Below are positions 39,601-47,400 of a DNA stretch of 62,175 bases, piece by piece. The stretch is from Bacteroidota bacterium (lineage in GTDB: Bacteria; Bacteroidota; Bacteroidia; Bacteroidales; FEN-979). How positions within the stretch are numbered: the stretch's first letter is position 1; each line of letters begins with the position of its first letter. The position numbers and the translations under genes are program-made. The notes beneath the pieces were generated by a model. It was not told where the DNA came from and did not search any database. It saw nothing but the letters and a program-made list of their open reading frames with translations. The DNA lies in assembly GCA_026391805.1 (NCBI GenBank), contig JAPLDJ010000028.1, forward strand, positions 1 through 62,175, written 5' to 3'.

Positions 39601-40965
39601 ATTCGTTTGAACGGTGAGTGGGAAACAGCCGCTTGTTTTATCAACAGTAAAGGCAGAAATAGGAGGATCAGTAACGCAGATCGTTTTGGTGATCGGTGAG
39701 GAATTGCATCCGAGCGTTGCCACCGCCAGCGTGATCGAATAGGGGACTGCTGTGCTAACCTGAATCGTCAGTGTGGATGAGGTCAGGTTTCCGGAGATAA
39801 TGGTATAGGAGGCCGGAGTGATGGTCCACTGGTATGACATGAAATAGGTGCACAGACCAGTTCCGGGATCCACAAACCCTGTTGGTGGCGTTGTCGAAGT
39901 CAGGGTAAGGTTTTGAGCAGTACATACCGGGTCCGGACTTATGGAAAAATTCGGAACTGGCTGTTCGCTGATCTGGATCGGGGTGACATAGGAGATGGTT
40001 CCGCTTGAACAGGGATTCGAGATAGTACATTTGATGGCATAAGAATTTGCAACACCCGTCTGGGATAAATGGCCACAGGAACCATCGAGGTAAGTATGGG
40101 TGATGAACAGAGGTGGAGGCTGTGTATAGGTCTCATCCGGAGAACCATCGTCATAATGTATCGTATAAATTGTACCCGGAGCATTGTTGAGTGTGTTCGG
40201 GGTAAAATTACATGAGAACGTCTGAGGTATCCCGCATAAACCAACTGTACTGCCGGGAGGATCGAGACCTCCGCCTGGGTTTGATCCGTTAAAATAATAA
40301 AAGGTTTTTGTCTCGGAGCACTGGGCATTCGTAACGGTAAGCACTACGCCGAAATTCCCGACTGTTGTATAAAGGTGTGAAGTGCCGTTCGGAAGTACAT
40401 TGTTATCATAATGCGGAGTCCCGTCTCCCCAGTCGATATGATAATGCGTGTTGGTTGCAATCGTCGTGGATGTATTATTGATGACAAGGGTGGCGTTGAT
40501 CATTGATCCGAAAACGCAATGTTTCCACGGATTCAGCAGGCTGGTATCTGTGATGGAAGCATCCGGCTTCTGAAGAACCGTTACGACATTTACCACTGAA
40601 TCATGACAACCAGGGGAGGCCGTAACAACCAGGCTTACATTAAAGGATTGCGAGCCGGCACCATGGGCTTCAAAAAGGTGGGTGGGATTCTGAAGTGTGC
40701 TCGTATTGTTGATTCCGCTTGCCGGGTCGTCGAAGTTCCAGTGGTAAGTGAGTCCTGAACTAACGGAACTGCTTGTGAAAGAAACCAGCATACCGGCGCA
40801 CTGGTTGTTGGGGAAAAAAGTAAAATTCCCGGTACATTGCGCAAAAAGAATTCCCGGGAATACGATCATCAATATCATCAGGAAGATCCCGGAATTCTTC
40901 CTGAGAATAAATCCCTCTTTCCCGGCAGATACATAACGACTTAAAAGAGTAAATTTTCTTCCCAT
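27634..40965 (-). CDS. Giant 4443-residue PKD/Ig-repeat surface protein with T9SS type B end
   Basis: An N-terminal signal segment (SGIFLMILMIVFPGILFAQC) follows an unusually long 24-residue basic lead. Six or so PKD-type domains come first. Then come ten Ig-like units of about 86 residues (pattern CAGTTGVVYTTEAGMSGY, WTVSAGGTITAG). Eight units of about 83 residues follow (CAGTDIFINGSEIGVNYEL). Next are five units starting NAGPDATICE. A further unit or two lead to about 18 PKD domains recognisable by WNWDFGDG and HTYANFGSYNVMLTV. The last 105 residues (LFVPNAFSPENV, DTWGHVLWES, TEGWDGYSKG) are a gliding-motility-type T9SS type B (CHU_C) sorting domain. It is expected on the cell surface, probably as an adhesin or matrix fibre; the ligand is unknown. 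Confidence 0.93.
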   Translation of the reverse strand: MGRKFTLLSRYVSAGKEGFILRKNSGIFLMILMIVFPGILFAQCTGNFTFFPNNQCAGMLVSFTSSSVSSGLTYHWNFDDPASGINNTSTLQNPTHLFEAHGAGSQSFNVSLVVTASPGCHDSVVNVVTVLQKPDASITDTSLLNPWKHCVFGSMINATLVINNTSTTIATNTHYHIDWGDGTPHYDNNVLPNGTSHLYTTVGNFGVVLTVTNAQCSETKTFYYFNGSNPGGGLDPPGSTVGLCGIPQTFSCNFTPNTLNNAPGTIYTIHYDDGSPDETYTQPPPLFITHTYLDGSCGHLSQTGVANSYAIKCTISNPCSSGTISYVTPIQISEQPVPNFSISPDPVCTAQNLTLTSTTPPTGFVDPGTGLCTYFMSYQWTITPASYTIISGNLTSSTLTIQVSTAVPYSITLAVATLGCNSSPITKTICVTDPPISAFTVDKTSGCFPLTVQTNNTSSVSDPCGPHTYLWSVTNYSGSIDCPPNTSSYTISDINAANPTITFNNPGVYRLNLSVIGSCATVTTFQDITVKTVPNSLINVAMTQPICAGQSITPTANIFSCLGTISAYSWNFTPGGSPGSSTTNPPGTITYTNPGTFPITVNATNECGTGPDNTVNLTVKPLPVVTLAGPSAVCVGVTGNVYTTQAGMANYLWSVSGGGMITAGGTGASSTVTVTWNTVGPQTVSVNYQLNGCYAASPTVYNVTVNPRPSPTISGLNSVCAGTTGVIYTTEAGMSGYTWTVSAGGTITAGAGTDAITVTWSTAGVKTVTVNYSNAFGCAAVTPTSYSVTVNTLPVPPIAGNTPICIGLTAVYTTQAAMTNYVWSVSAGGSITAGGTATDNTVTVTWNVAGAQSVSINYTDGNGCTAAAPVVYPVNVLPPPTPTIAGSNSVCVGSTGNVYTTQAGMTNYVWTVSAGGTVTAGGTAASSTVTVTWNTLGAQTVSVNYTQAGCPALSPFVFNVTVNPRPVPTISGLPTLCAGTTGVVYTTEPGMSGYTWTVSAGGSITAGAGTSAITVTWNTAGAQTVTVNYSNAFACPALTVTSYPVTVNALPVPTIAGTAALCAGTSAVYTTQGGMTNYTWTVSAGGTITAGGTTTDNTVTVTWNTAGAQSVSINYTNANGCQAAAPVVYPVTVTALPTPTIAGPGLVCAGTAGNVYTTQAGKTNYVWTVSAGGTITAGGTAASSTVTVTWNTVGAQTVSVNYTQAGCSAASPFVFNVTVDPRPSPTISGLNAVCAGTTGVFYTTEAGMSGYTWTVSAGGTITAGAGTNAITVTWSTAGARTVTVNYSNAFGCAALAATTYPVTVNALPAPTISGTAALCAGASATYTTQAGMANYTWTVTAGGTITAGGTTTDNTVTVTWNTPGAWTVSINYNDGNGCAASTAVSQTVTVNPLPIPTVAGPDDVCINTTGNVYTTEAGKTNYQWIISPGGVVTAGGTATSNTVTVSWVTAGLQSVSVNYSAAGCTAGSPAFMSVEVYPLPITFTVTGGGSYPMGGAGVPVGLSNSQVGVEYELVLDFITPILPRVTGTGTTITFGNQLAAGTYRVTAYTLTSPTCPRNMLDSAVVVINPYPNIYNVTGGGVMCAGDSGVHVGLDNSSLSDRYVLLLNGDSIANLPGTGNPLDFGLLTAPGIYTVRAITVSTGLTLMMTGNAVIVVNPIPVAFLIVPAGDTCPGVEILLNGSEAGILYYLIRNANDTISMIVGTGTFGFLNFGHQYLVGIYRIVGINPTTGCKQDMTGTVNILPAPAIFTIFPPGIICPGTSIILPGSETGISYQLRRDSLTSVGLPLPGTGLPLDFGPQTIPGVYSIIATNPLTHCYNWMNGRSTIQPQPTLYSIMPNGDTCAGAIIRLNGSQTGIRYRLILNGTIFLDSLMGTGNPLVFGTYFTSGFYTIVAVNPVTRCETLMTGTLHIESSPTAYNVIPNGVACVGDAVGLDNSEIGINYELIRDGVTLVAGPIPGTGGALSFGTQGYAGVYTIEAVNGTTSCSRIMNGSATLSPLPTSFLVQPTGTQCAGTDIFINGSEIGVNYELRWNGITQQTKPGTGAFIHFGPQFLVGTYTVRAINALTTCDTLMTGSTVITPLPLAFNITPAGANCSPTTVGVAGSEAGVNYQLFKNGFPVGLVSGTGGALSFGLQTDGTYFVIATILATSCKDTMTGTVIIIPGPTVNAGNDTSTCGSKPVQMVAQAISYSTVLWSSAGDGSFSNPNILNPFYTPGPLDNLSGLVKLTVQVTGQPACSQMHPADSLMLTIDPVPVATAGPDDTICTSQTAQLNGTAQHQSTVHWKSFGDGTFNNSSILNPVYTPGSNDKTTGSVLLRLVVHGLLKCTVDTAYDDVVLIIQPMPSASAGSDATICESNSYSLSGTTLNSSSVAWSTTGDGTFDNASILNPVYTPGSTDKIIGSVRLVITAYGTGSCISELARDTMKLTINHLPLVNAGPDATICETYTYTVNGTASIYSSIQWSTSGDGLFANISALSTVYTPGPADLTNGSVQLKLTAVGQIACTGQSRADSMVLTFHTKPIAHAGNDTIVCPNVPVMLNGSASNYTSILWTSIGGDGTFDNPAILNPQYTPGTGDIANGFVRLVITVNGQLQCSSQLAKDTVRVDYHILPTASVSGTTTICAGTTTGITFTLTGISPWSIVYSDGVTSTPIINIPASPYTIFVTPPVTTTYSIVSISDQFCNGTISGGPAIITVKPLPLEFAMTVTGNGSFCEGGSGVAIGIDGSQTGIEYQLLLGGMPDGFPMPGNGGPISFGTKTTPGTYKVRATNPLSNCQRLFSDSVTVVVFPKPDVDFRGDSACQGQLTYFHLQGADIGKIATWNWNFGDGNTVTYSAPIEPTHLYPTSGTYQVILSVVDTNGCTKTAQHAVNVYTLPVAMFGFSAPTCNGIAVTLTSYSFTPLPNYITTWHWVFGDGTDTIISWPGNPNVTHLYPAPGTYSVSLTVTTDKGCSAVKVRTIAIDPAPVVNFDYTAACGDNLTQFNDLTQTNGGGSVVEWYWNFGDPTSGTNNSSTVKNPVHIFTHSGDFNVRLRSVTSNGCQDSIIKVVHVNQGPAVNFSYAGTCLQTNTTFTDLTLPNSASILTWDWDFGDGSLHSSQQSPVHTYTNSGIYNVILTITNSNQCTHDTTIAVEIIPKPTAQFQSDAPTCLGVPVHYTNLSTTLHGQIIRWTWDFGDGNTATINFPASPNVSHVFQGLATQHTVRLTVITTDSCSSFVEHLINTIPTPIASFGFSNIRCVGQDVQFTDLTQLNGGTGIASWYWNFGDPTSGTANFSMAQNPLHSFTSASTFNVMLIVTNITGCTDTVSLPVTISEKPTAQFSADTVCLGTLMTFTDQSIAIASSIVAWNWDFGDGSPHSMLQNPTHLYASAGVHTVTLIVTNSNGCTGTVTHQVLVTTPPVAAFVTSSSNCAHQAVSFTDQSFTTHGYIVRWTWVFGDGNSQTVSFPNPQNVTHTYAAGGNYNSTLTIQTSDSCSNTSGHVVTVYDAPVANFTSSATHCKGMAVQFTDQSQLNGGGPINGWEWNFGDPGSGTSNTSTQQNPQHIFNSPSSFNVTLITTNIHGCKDTIMKQIDINSSPTANFVSDSVCKGSPTHFTDQSVGNSGTITSWLWNFGDGTPNSTVQNPTHTYANFGSYNVMLTVTNSSGCQSDTILAAVVNAMPDAFFTFTGGCAGSMTQFTDSSTLSIGLITGWLWDFGDGDTSHQQNPSHIYSTAGTYVVILTVTSGNGCSDSYTLPVVIFTKPTAAFSYYSNYCPAGQVTFADHSTGNGAGISGWNWDFGDGFTSVLANPVHVYTYKDSTYHVTLIVTNTNGCNDTLVDSTVFVKPGFNFTFSADSVCFGEPTHFIPVNLATGDTLHDVSWKFNDPNSGTYNTSTLYYPTHVFTSPGVYTVKFKAWDSDNCVDSVYLDVIVYAPPVANFTFDSVPYCDSTVLFRNLSTGNGSAVDTLIWNFGDGNTLTQTAPVPLTASHTYGAFGTYSVTLTTINSRGCRDTISKQVLVSCIAAIYSNPDTLHCSRSPVIFIDSSGPVSLINSWYWEFGDATNLSYTTRKPSITHEYQLDGIYTVMLVVRSTMNGILLTDTSYRTITVKSNSFADFSVPAVCLGDSSRFVNLSDSNGISIISYSWKFGEPASGPNDTTSLQDPAHRYNNHGKYDVMLIIRNQLGCQDTMLRKATVHKLPKADFAAPDICSRDLVTFANLSKVGDTVLTRYSWNFGDASNPVDTSNLQSPAYSFPDGGTYIVFLRVGDAFGCTDTVSKTETVLLSPISAFTIIEDVNGMPGRIKMNNESLNAKLYEWDFGNGTKSNVEEPVVTYATDGSYIIRLITWAANNCSDTTFLDYEFMFHNLFVPNAFSPENVLPSVRLFKPVGINLAVYHILVLDTWGHVLWESSALDAQGRPTEGWDGYSKGTLMAEDVYVWKISATFKDGTVWEGSDNGKGKGSTMGTVTMIR
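36530..39105 (-). repeat. Ten Ig-like coding units with three-unit higher order
   Basis: Ten units of about 258 bp encode Ig-like modules. They fall into three sequence types by their first strand (GNVYTT, GVxYTTE, xAVYTT) that follow each other in the order A-B-C-A-B-C-A-B-C-A. The RPxPTISGL junction recurs near 38824, 38052 and 37277, giving a higher-order period of about 774 bp, which points to expansion by duplication of whole triplets. Confidence 0.75.
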
Positions 40966-40999
40966 GTGATTCTTATTGTGACGGTTTTATTTCTTTTGG

Positions 41000-41022
41000 C
41001 CCCTCCCCTTCAAGGGGTGGGG
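41000..41022 (-). promoter_or_regulatory. GC-rich hairpin in the leader of the 4443-residue gene
   Basis: CCCCTCCCCTT-C-AAGGGGTGGGG folds into an 11-bp stem with one mismatch. It is a common dispersed palindrome, but here it would lie in the mRNA leader near the ribosome-binding region. Any regulatory role is inference. Confidence 0.4.
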
Positions 41023-41141
41023 TTTTCAGGGTCAACTCTCATCAGCTTACGGAAGAGAGTTTCATGCTGTCAGGAGTAAAAATGGATACCTCTCCTTGTC
41101 TCTTTTTTCACCGGCTGTTTTATAGCAGTCTGCTATTCATG

Positions 41142-41149
41142 CAAATATA
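41142..41149 (-). promoter_or_regulatory. Predicted -7 box of the 4443-residue gene
   Basis: CAAATATA on the plus strand is TATATTTG on the minus strand, a perfect TAnnTTTG. It implies a leader of about 170 bases. No -33 TTG was found at the right distance. Confidence 0.4.
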
Positions 41150-41435
41150 TACATATTTTAAGAACAGTATAAGTACAAAACTGTCCTTGAATGAAAAGTT
41201 AATGCGACCCTTTACAGATCCTGCGCTTGAAGAATGTGTAAAAGAGTATCCCTTGCTGCTTTTACCGCAAAGAGGGTCAAAAGGTTACACAACCATCAGC
41301 CGTGTTCGGCCAGAATCAGGTTATGTAAAACACAGACAATGGATCTGTGTTTTGGTTGCCTTGAAAAATTCAGAATGAGAGGCTCACTGAATTTTCAGAA
41401 GAAACCATCCGGGTAACAGGACACTTGTCCCGCGA

Positions 41436-44400
41436 TTATTTATTGATCACAATCTTTCGTATCAGCCAGTGGTTGTTGTTGCGGAAGATCACGGTATAGA
41501 TTCCCTGCGCAAGATTCTGCAGGTCGATCGGTACCTCCAGCTTTCCATCCGTGTTTATATTGGAAAGTTCGAAAACGTTTACCCCCATCATGTTGAATAC
41601 GGCGATGGAGCAATTGTTCTCAATGCATTCACACTGGATGGCTGCAGTAAACTTCCCGTTGTTCGGATTCGGGTAAACCGAGAAGCTTATCGGTAACTGA
41701 TTTGGATCGACCCCTGAAATGATGTTGTCGGCGCAGGTGGTCACATAAACGTTAAGCACGGTTGCTGTGGGCGCCCTGCAGCCTCCGGGGGCGGTATAGT
41801 TCACACTTACCGTTTTGGCCCCCGTATATGTCCATTTGACATAGATCTGGCTGCTGTAAAATCCTGAATAAATCGTGCCTCCGGTACCACCAATTGTCCA
41901 GGTATAGTTTGACATCCCCGGTTCAGTAGAATATGTTACATAGGCGCCGACACAAACGGTTGTAGGTCCTGTTATGGTCGGGACCGGCACCGCGTAAACA
42001 TTGACTGTTTTCACGGTCGGGCTCACCGGCTGGCAGCCGGATGCGGTTGAATAGTTAACGGAAATGGTTTTGGCCCCGGGTGTGGTCCACTGTACATAAA
42101 GAGCCCGGGTTCCCTGTCCCGAAATAATCGTCCCGCCGGAAGAAACCGTCCAGACATAATTCGTCATCCCTGACTCGGTGTAATATCCCAGTGTGGCGCC
42201 GGTACAGGCGGTGAATGTTCCGGTGATGGTTGGAACTGGTGCAGTTGTTACCGTCACATAAATTCCGGCCGCGTTGGCTGCGCTGCATCCATTGGCATTT
42301 GTATAGTTCACACGGACGTACTGTGTTCCCGATCCGTTCCAGGTTACGGTGATGGAATTTGTACCTGCTCCGGCAGTGATTGTTCCGCCGGTCGAAATGG
42401 TCCATGTATAGCTCGTCATGCCTGCCTGTGTTGTATAAACATTGCCCGTGGATCCCTGGCAGGCACCGGTCGGGCCTGTAACAGTCGGCGTCGGCAATCC
42501 GTAAACGGTGGTGTTGAACTGGGTGTATGTCGTCGGTTTGCAGCCGCCCGGGCTGGTATAACTTACCCTGACCCATTGTGCGCCGAGAGTCGTCCATTTC
42601 ACGCTGATATAGGGAGTTCCGGATGTTCCTCCGGCCGTGATCGTACCCCCGGTTGAAACGGTCCAGATATAGCTGGTATTACCCGTCTGTGTGTAGAAGG
42701 TTCCGGCAACACCTGAACAGAGTGAGGTCGGCCCTGTAATGGTCGGGGTTGGCAACGGATTCACGGTTACTGACTTGATGCCGGGGACCGCTGCAGTACA
42801 TCCGTTGGAATTCGTGTAATTGACAGACACATACTTCGTACCTGCCGTGGTCCAGGTCACGGTGACCGAAGGGCTGACGGAAGTTCCACCGGAAGTTATC
42901 GTACCTCCAGGAGATACGTTCCACACATAGTTGGTCATCCCGGTTTGGGTATAGTAAACATTCCCTGCCGTACCGACGCAAACTGATACAGGTCCTGTAA
43001 TGGTCGGGGCAGGCAGCGGGTTGACAACAACGTAAAATATGTAGGGAGATGCGGCGGTGCAGCCGTAGGTATTGGTATAATTCAGGGTCACGTACTGGGT
43101 CCCTGCGGTATTCCAGGTCACTGTTACCGTGTTGCTCGTAAGCGTTCCGCCGGCGGTGATTGTACCTCCCGACGATACCGTCCAGTTATAGTTGGTCATT
43201 CCTGGATAAGTCGTATAGACACAACCGGTGGTTCCTGCACAAATCTTGTTCGGCCCTGTAAAGGCTGGAGTATTGACCGGATAAACGATAACCGGCAGGT
43301 AAGTGGGAGTCGGTGAACTGCATCCGTAACTGTTGGCATAATTGATCCTCACATATTGCGTACCTGAAGTGTTCCACCGCACTGTCACTGTGCTGCTGCT
43401 TGTTGTCCCGCCGGCCATGATGGTGCCGCCCGATGAAACATTCCAGCTATAATTGTTCATGCCGGATTCGGTCGTGTATACGTATGACTGTGTGCTCAGG
43501 CAAAGCGTATCCGTGCCGGTCAGGGTGGGGGTATAAACCGGGTTCACGGTGATGTTCTTAACCGTAGGTGAATTCGGAGTACAGCCGTTGGCGTTGGTAT
43601 AGGTCACGCTGAGCGTCTGGGCTCCCGCGGTGGTCCACGTAACAGTGATGATGCGGGTTCCGGCGCCGGCCGTTATGGTGCCGCCGGATGAGATTGTCCA
43701 GGTATAGCCGGTCATCCCTGATTCAGTATAGTAGTTCACCCCTGTGGCGCCCTGGCAGAGCAAGCCTGAGCCGGTGATGGTCGGAACGGGCAGGGGGTTC
43801 ACGGTAACAGTGAACGTACCCGGCGTCGCAGCCGTGCATCCGTTCGTATTCGTGTAGATCACGGAAACAGTCTTGGTACCGGATGTGTTCCAGGTGACGG
43901 TGATGCTGTTTGTGCCGGTCCCTGCCGTGATAAGCCCTCCCGATGAAACTGTCCATACATAATTCATCATGCCCGGTTGTGTCGTGTAAGTGGCTCCTGC
44001 CGTTCCGACACAAACCGAAGAAGTGCCTGTAATGGCTGGTACCGGCAAGGCGTTCACCGTAATAATCTTGTAGGTTGGTGAAGCTGCAGTACATCCATTG
44101 GCGTTGACATAATTGACCGTCAGGTACTGTGTGCCTGCTGTCGTCCAGGTTACGGTGATGGTTGCCGTTCCTGCACCGGCGGTAATGGTTCCCCCGGAAG
44201 AGATGATCCATGTATAGCCGGTCATCCCGGTTTCGGTTGTATAGGTGACACCGGTGGTCCCTGCGCAAACTGAAGTTAAACCTGTGATCGTCGGCACAGG
44301 CAACGGATTAACGGTAACATTCTTAACCGTGGCTGTTGCAGCCGTGCAGCCGCTCGTATTGGTATAATTCACGCTGACGGTCTGCGCACCGACTGTGTTC

Positions 44401-47400
44401 CAGGTTACCGTTATGGCGCTGGTTCCGCCTCCGGCAGTGATGGTTCCTCCTGCTGAAACGGTCCATGTATAGCCGGTCATGCCTGTTTCAGTACTGTATG
44501 TTACACCGGTTGTCCCGGCACAAACTGCGCCTGAACCGGTAATGGTTGGTACCGGCAGGGCATTCACGGTAACGGTTTTTACAGTTGGTGATGCGGCGGT
44601 GCAGCCATTCGTGTTGGTGTAACTTACAGTGACGGTCTGGGAACCGGGTGTTGTCCAGGTAACGGTAATGATCCCTGTTCCGGCCCCGGCCGTGATGGTC
44701 CCTCCCGAAGAAACTGTCCAGGTATATCCGGTCATGCCGGTCTGAGTATAATATGTAACCCCGGTCGTGCCGGCGCAAACGGTTGCAAGCCCGGTGATGG
44801 TCGGTACCGGCAATGCATTTACGGTAACCGTTTTGCTTGTAGCTGTGGCTGCCGTGCATCCGTTCGTATTGACATAATTGACTGTGACTGTTTGCAAGCC
44901 TGCCGTATTCCAGGTAACAGTGATGGTATTTGTTCCTGCTCCGGCTGTAATCGTTCCGCCGGAGGTGATAGTCCATGTATATCCGGTCATCCCGGTTTCT
45001 GTGGTGTAGGTCACACCTGTTGCACCTGCACAAGCAGAAGCAGCACCTGTAATGGTCGGTACAGGTAACGGATTAACGATGACGGTTTTTGAAGTTGCCG
45101 ATGCGGCAGTACAACCCGCTGTGTTGGTATAATTCACGCTCACATACTGGGTTCCCGCGGTGGTCCATGTTACGGTGATCGCATTGGTCCCGGCTCCGGA
45201 AGTTATTATACCGCTTCCGGAAAGTGCCCATGTATAACCGGTCATACCGGATTCAGTGGTATAGACGTTCCCGGTGGACCAGGCACAAACAGAAGCAGAT
45301 CCGGTGATAGTCGGCACCGGAAGGGCATTCACCGTAACGGTCTTGCTGGTCGGCGATGCCGCCGTGCAGCCGTTGGTGTTGGTATAACTTACGGTTACGG
45401 TTTGCGAACCCACCGTATTCCAGGTGACGGTGATCGTCTTTGTTCCCGCTCCTGCAGTGATTGTTCCTCCTGTTATGCTCCAGGTATAGCCGGTCATGCC
45501 GGTTTCCGTGGTATAGGTTACACCTGTAGTTCCCGCACAAACTGTTGCCAGCCCTGTAATGGTGGGAACAGGAAGCGCATTCACAGTTACATTTTTGATG
45601 GTTGCAGAAGCGCCCAGGCAACCGTTGCCGTTCGTATAATTTACCGAAACGGTTTGCGCACCGGCAATGTTCCATGTTACCGTCACGGTACTGCTTGTGG
45701 ATGTCCCGCCGGCAGTGATCGTTCCTCCTGCTGAAATGCTCCATGTATAACCGGTCATTCCCGATTCCGTATAATAAATATTTCCTGTTGAATTGACGCA
45801 GGCGGAGGCAGTACCGGTGATCGTCGGCACCGGCAGCAGGTTCACGGTGACAGCAAGGCTTGAACTGGAACCGTTCATGCAGCTGTTGATGCCATAAACC
45901 GTAACATTTCCTGAAATGGCAGATCCGCTGTAACTAACGGTAATTGTGGTGGTATTGAATCCGGATGTTATAGTACCACCTGTAGGAATAGACCAGACGT
46001 AACCGGTAGCGCCTGAGATGGCAGCGATGGTATAGGTTACACCTGTTGCTCCGCGGCAAACACTGGTCGCCCCGGTGATGGTTCCGGCCGCAGCAACAGC
46101 CCCGCCGGTAGTGAAGGTCATGTCATTGCCGTTAGATGTTCCTGCAACATTGACGCCTACAACCCTGTAATGGTAGAGAGTGTTGCAGGTAAGAACGGCC
46201 AGGTTTCCCGAAACCGAAGTAAGGATTCCTCCTATGACAGGCGAAGGAGTCCCGGCGATCGAGTTTCCGTAAGTGGTAGTCAATCCATAATCAAAGCCGA
46301 GGTTTGTAGTGGAGTAATTCGCTTTGACCGTGCCGTTCAGGGTTGCGGTCGTACTGGTGATGGCCGTTGCAGCGGTTGTGACCACCGTCGGCGGAATGGC
46401 CAGCGTTGTGAACGTCATGTCAAGGCCGTAGGAACTACCGGCCGAATTGGTGCCTTTTAAGCGGTAATGGTAGGTCGTGTTGGGCATCAGGCCGGTGATA
46501 TTGGCTGATACAGGAGTGACAGAGGAACCGTTGACCGGGGATGGAGTTGCCGCAATCGCGCTTCCGTAAGCTGAGGTCAGTCCCCATTCGAAGTAAAGGG
46601 TGGTGGAAAGGTTAAGTGCGTTGACGGTTCCGTTCATGGTGGCGGTGGTGGCGGTGACTCCGGTTGCGGCAGTAGTGACGACTACAGGCGGACAAGGCGG
46701 TGTCACCGTCATGTCGCTTCCGTAAAAAGTGGACCCGCCTGAAGTACCTTTTATCCTGTAATGATTGACCACATTGGGAACCATGTCGGTCACCGTTGCT
46801 GCAACAGCAACTGCTGTTGAACCGGTCACCGTTGCCGGAGTGCCGGCAACCGACGAACCGTAAAGGACCGTTGTACCGTAATCAAACCCAGTAGTGACAC
46901 TGGCGCCGCTGGGATTGATCGTGCCGTTCAGCGTTACACTGCTGCAGGCCACGAATGTGGCGGGAGTGGTAGTCATAACAGGGTTGGCAGAAAACTGGTA
47001 AGCTCCCACATCCGGCGGACTGGTGCGCGTGACACCTGCAAAATCATCGGTGATGGAGGATATCGTGACGCCCATTTTAGCCAATCCGGATGCATAGGTG
47101 TGAAGATCGGAGGTGGAAACGAAGGCCGGATCGACATTCAGAGATGCGGCATCCTGCGCGGTGGCTATCTGCCATGCAGCCAGCGTGGCCTGGTTGGCGC
47201 CAAGGTACCCGATGTTCGCACCGAGTCCGTCATCATAATAATCATTGTTATTGATCGTCGTAAAAGCAGTATTGGCAGAAGCACAATACACTGCGTAGGT
47301 GTAATCAGCAGGTGTCCCCGACGTGGCCTGCATGGAATTTTTGAAGATGTTGTTCCTTACATCCAATCCGGTGATGGAAGGATTGATGGACAAACAGGCA

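Larger units (their letters stand above)
40966..41435. other. Leader region between the two giant genes
   Basis: No supported gene. A 104-codon plus-strand frame (41064-41378) has no domain or clear start signal. On the minus strand a perfect -7 box lies at 41149-41142, and a GC-rich 11-bp hairpin (41000-41022) sits in the leader, 35 bases before the ATG at 40965. The rest is featureless to me. Confidence 0.5.

Noticed and set aside
41064-41378. 104-codon plus-strand frame in the gap between giant genes
   Set aside because: It lacks a domain, crosses the predicted promoter of the neighbouring gene and has low-complexity content.
42055-42597. 180-codon minus-strand frame and many similar ones inside the giant genes
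   Set aside because: They are frame-shifted shadows of the repetitive Ig-like coding sequence and repeat with the same period.
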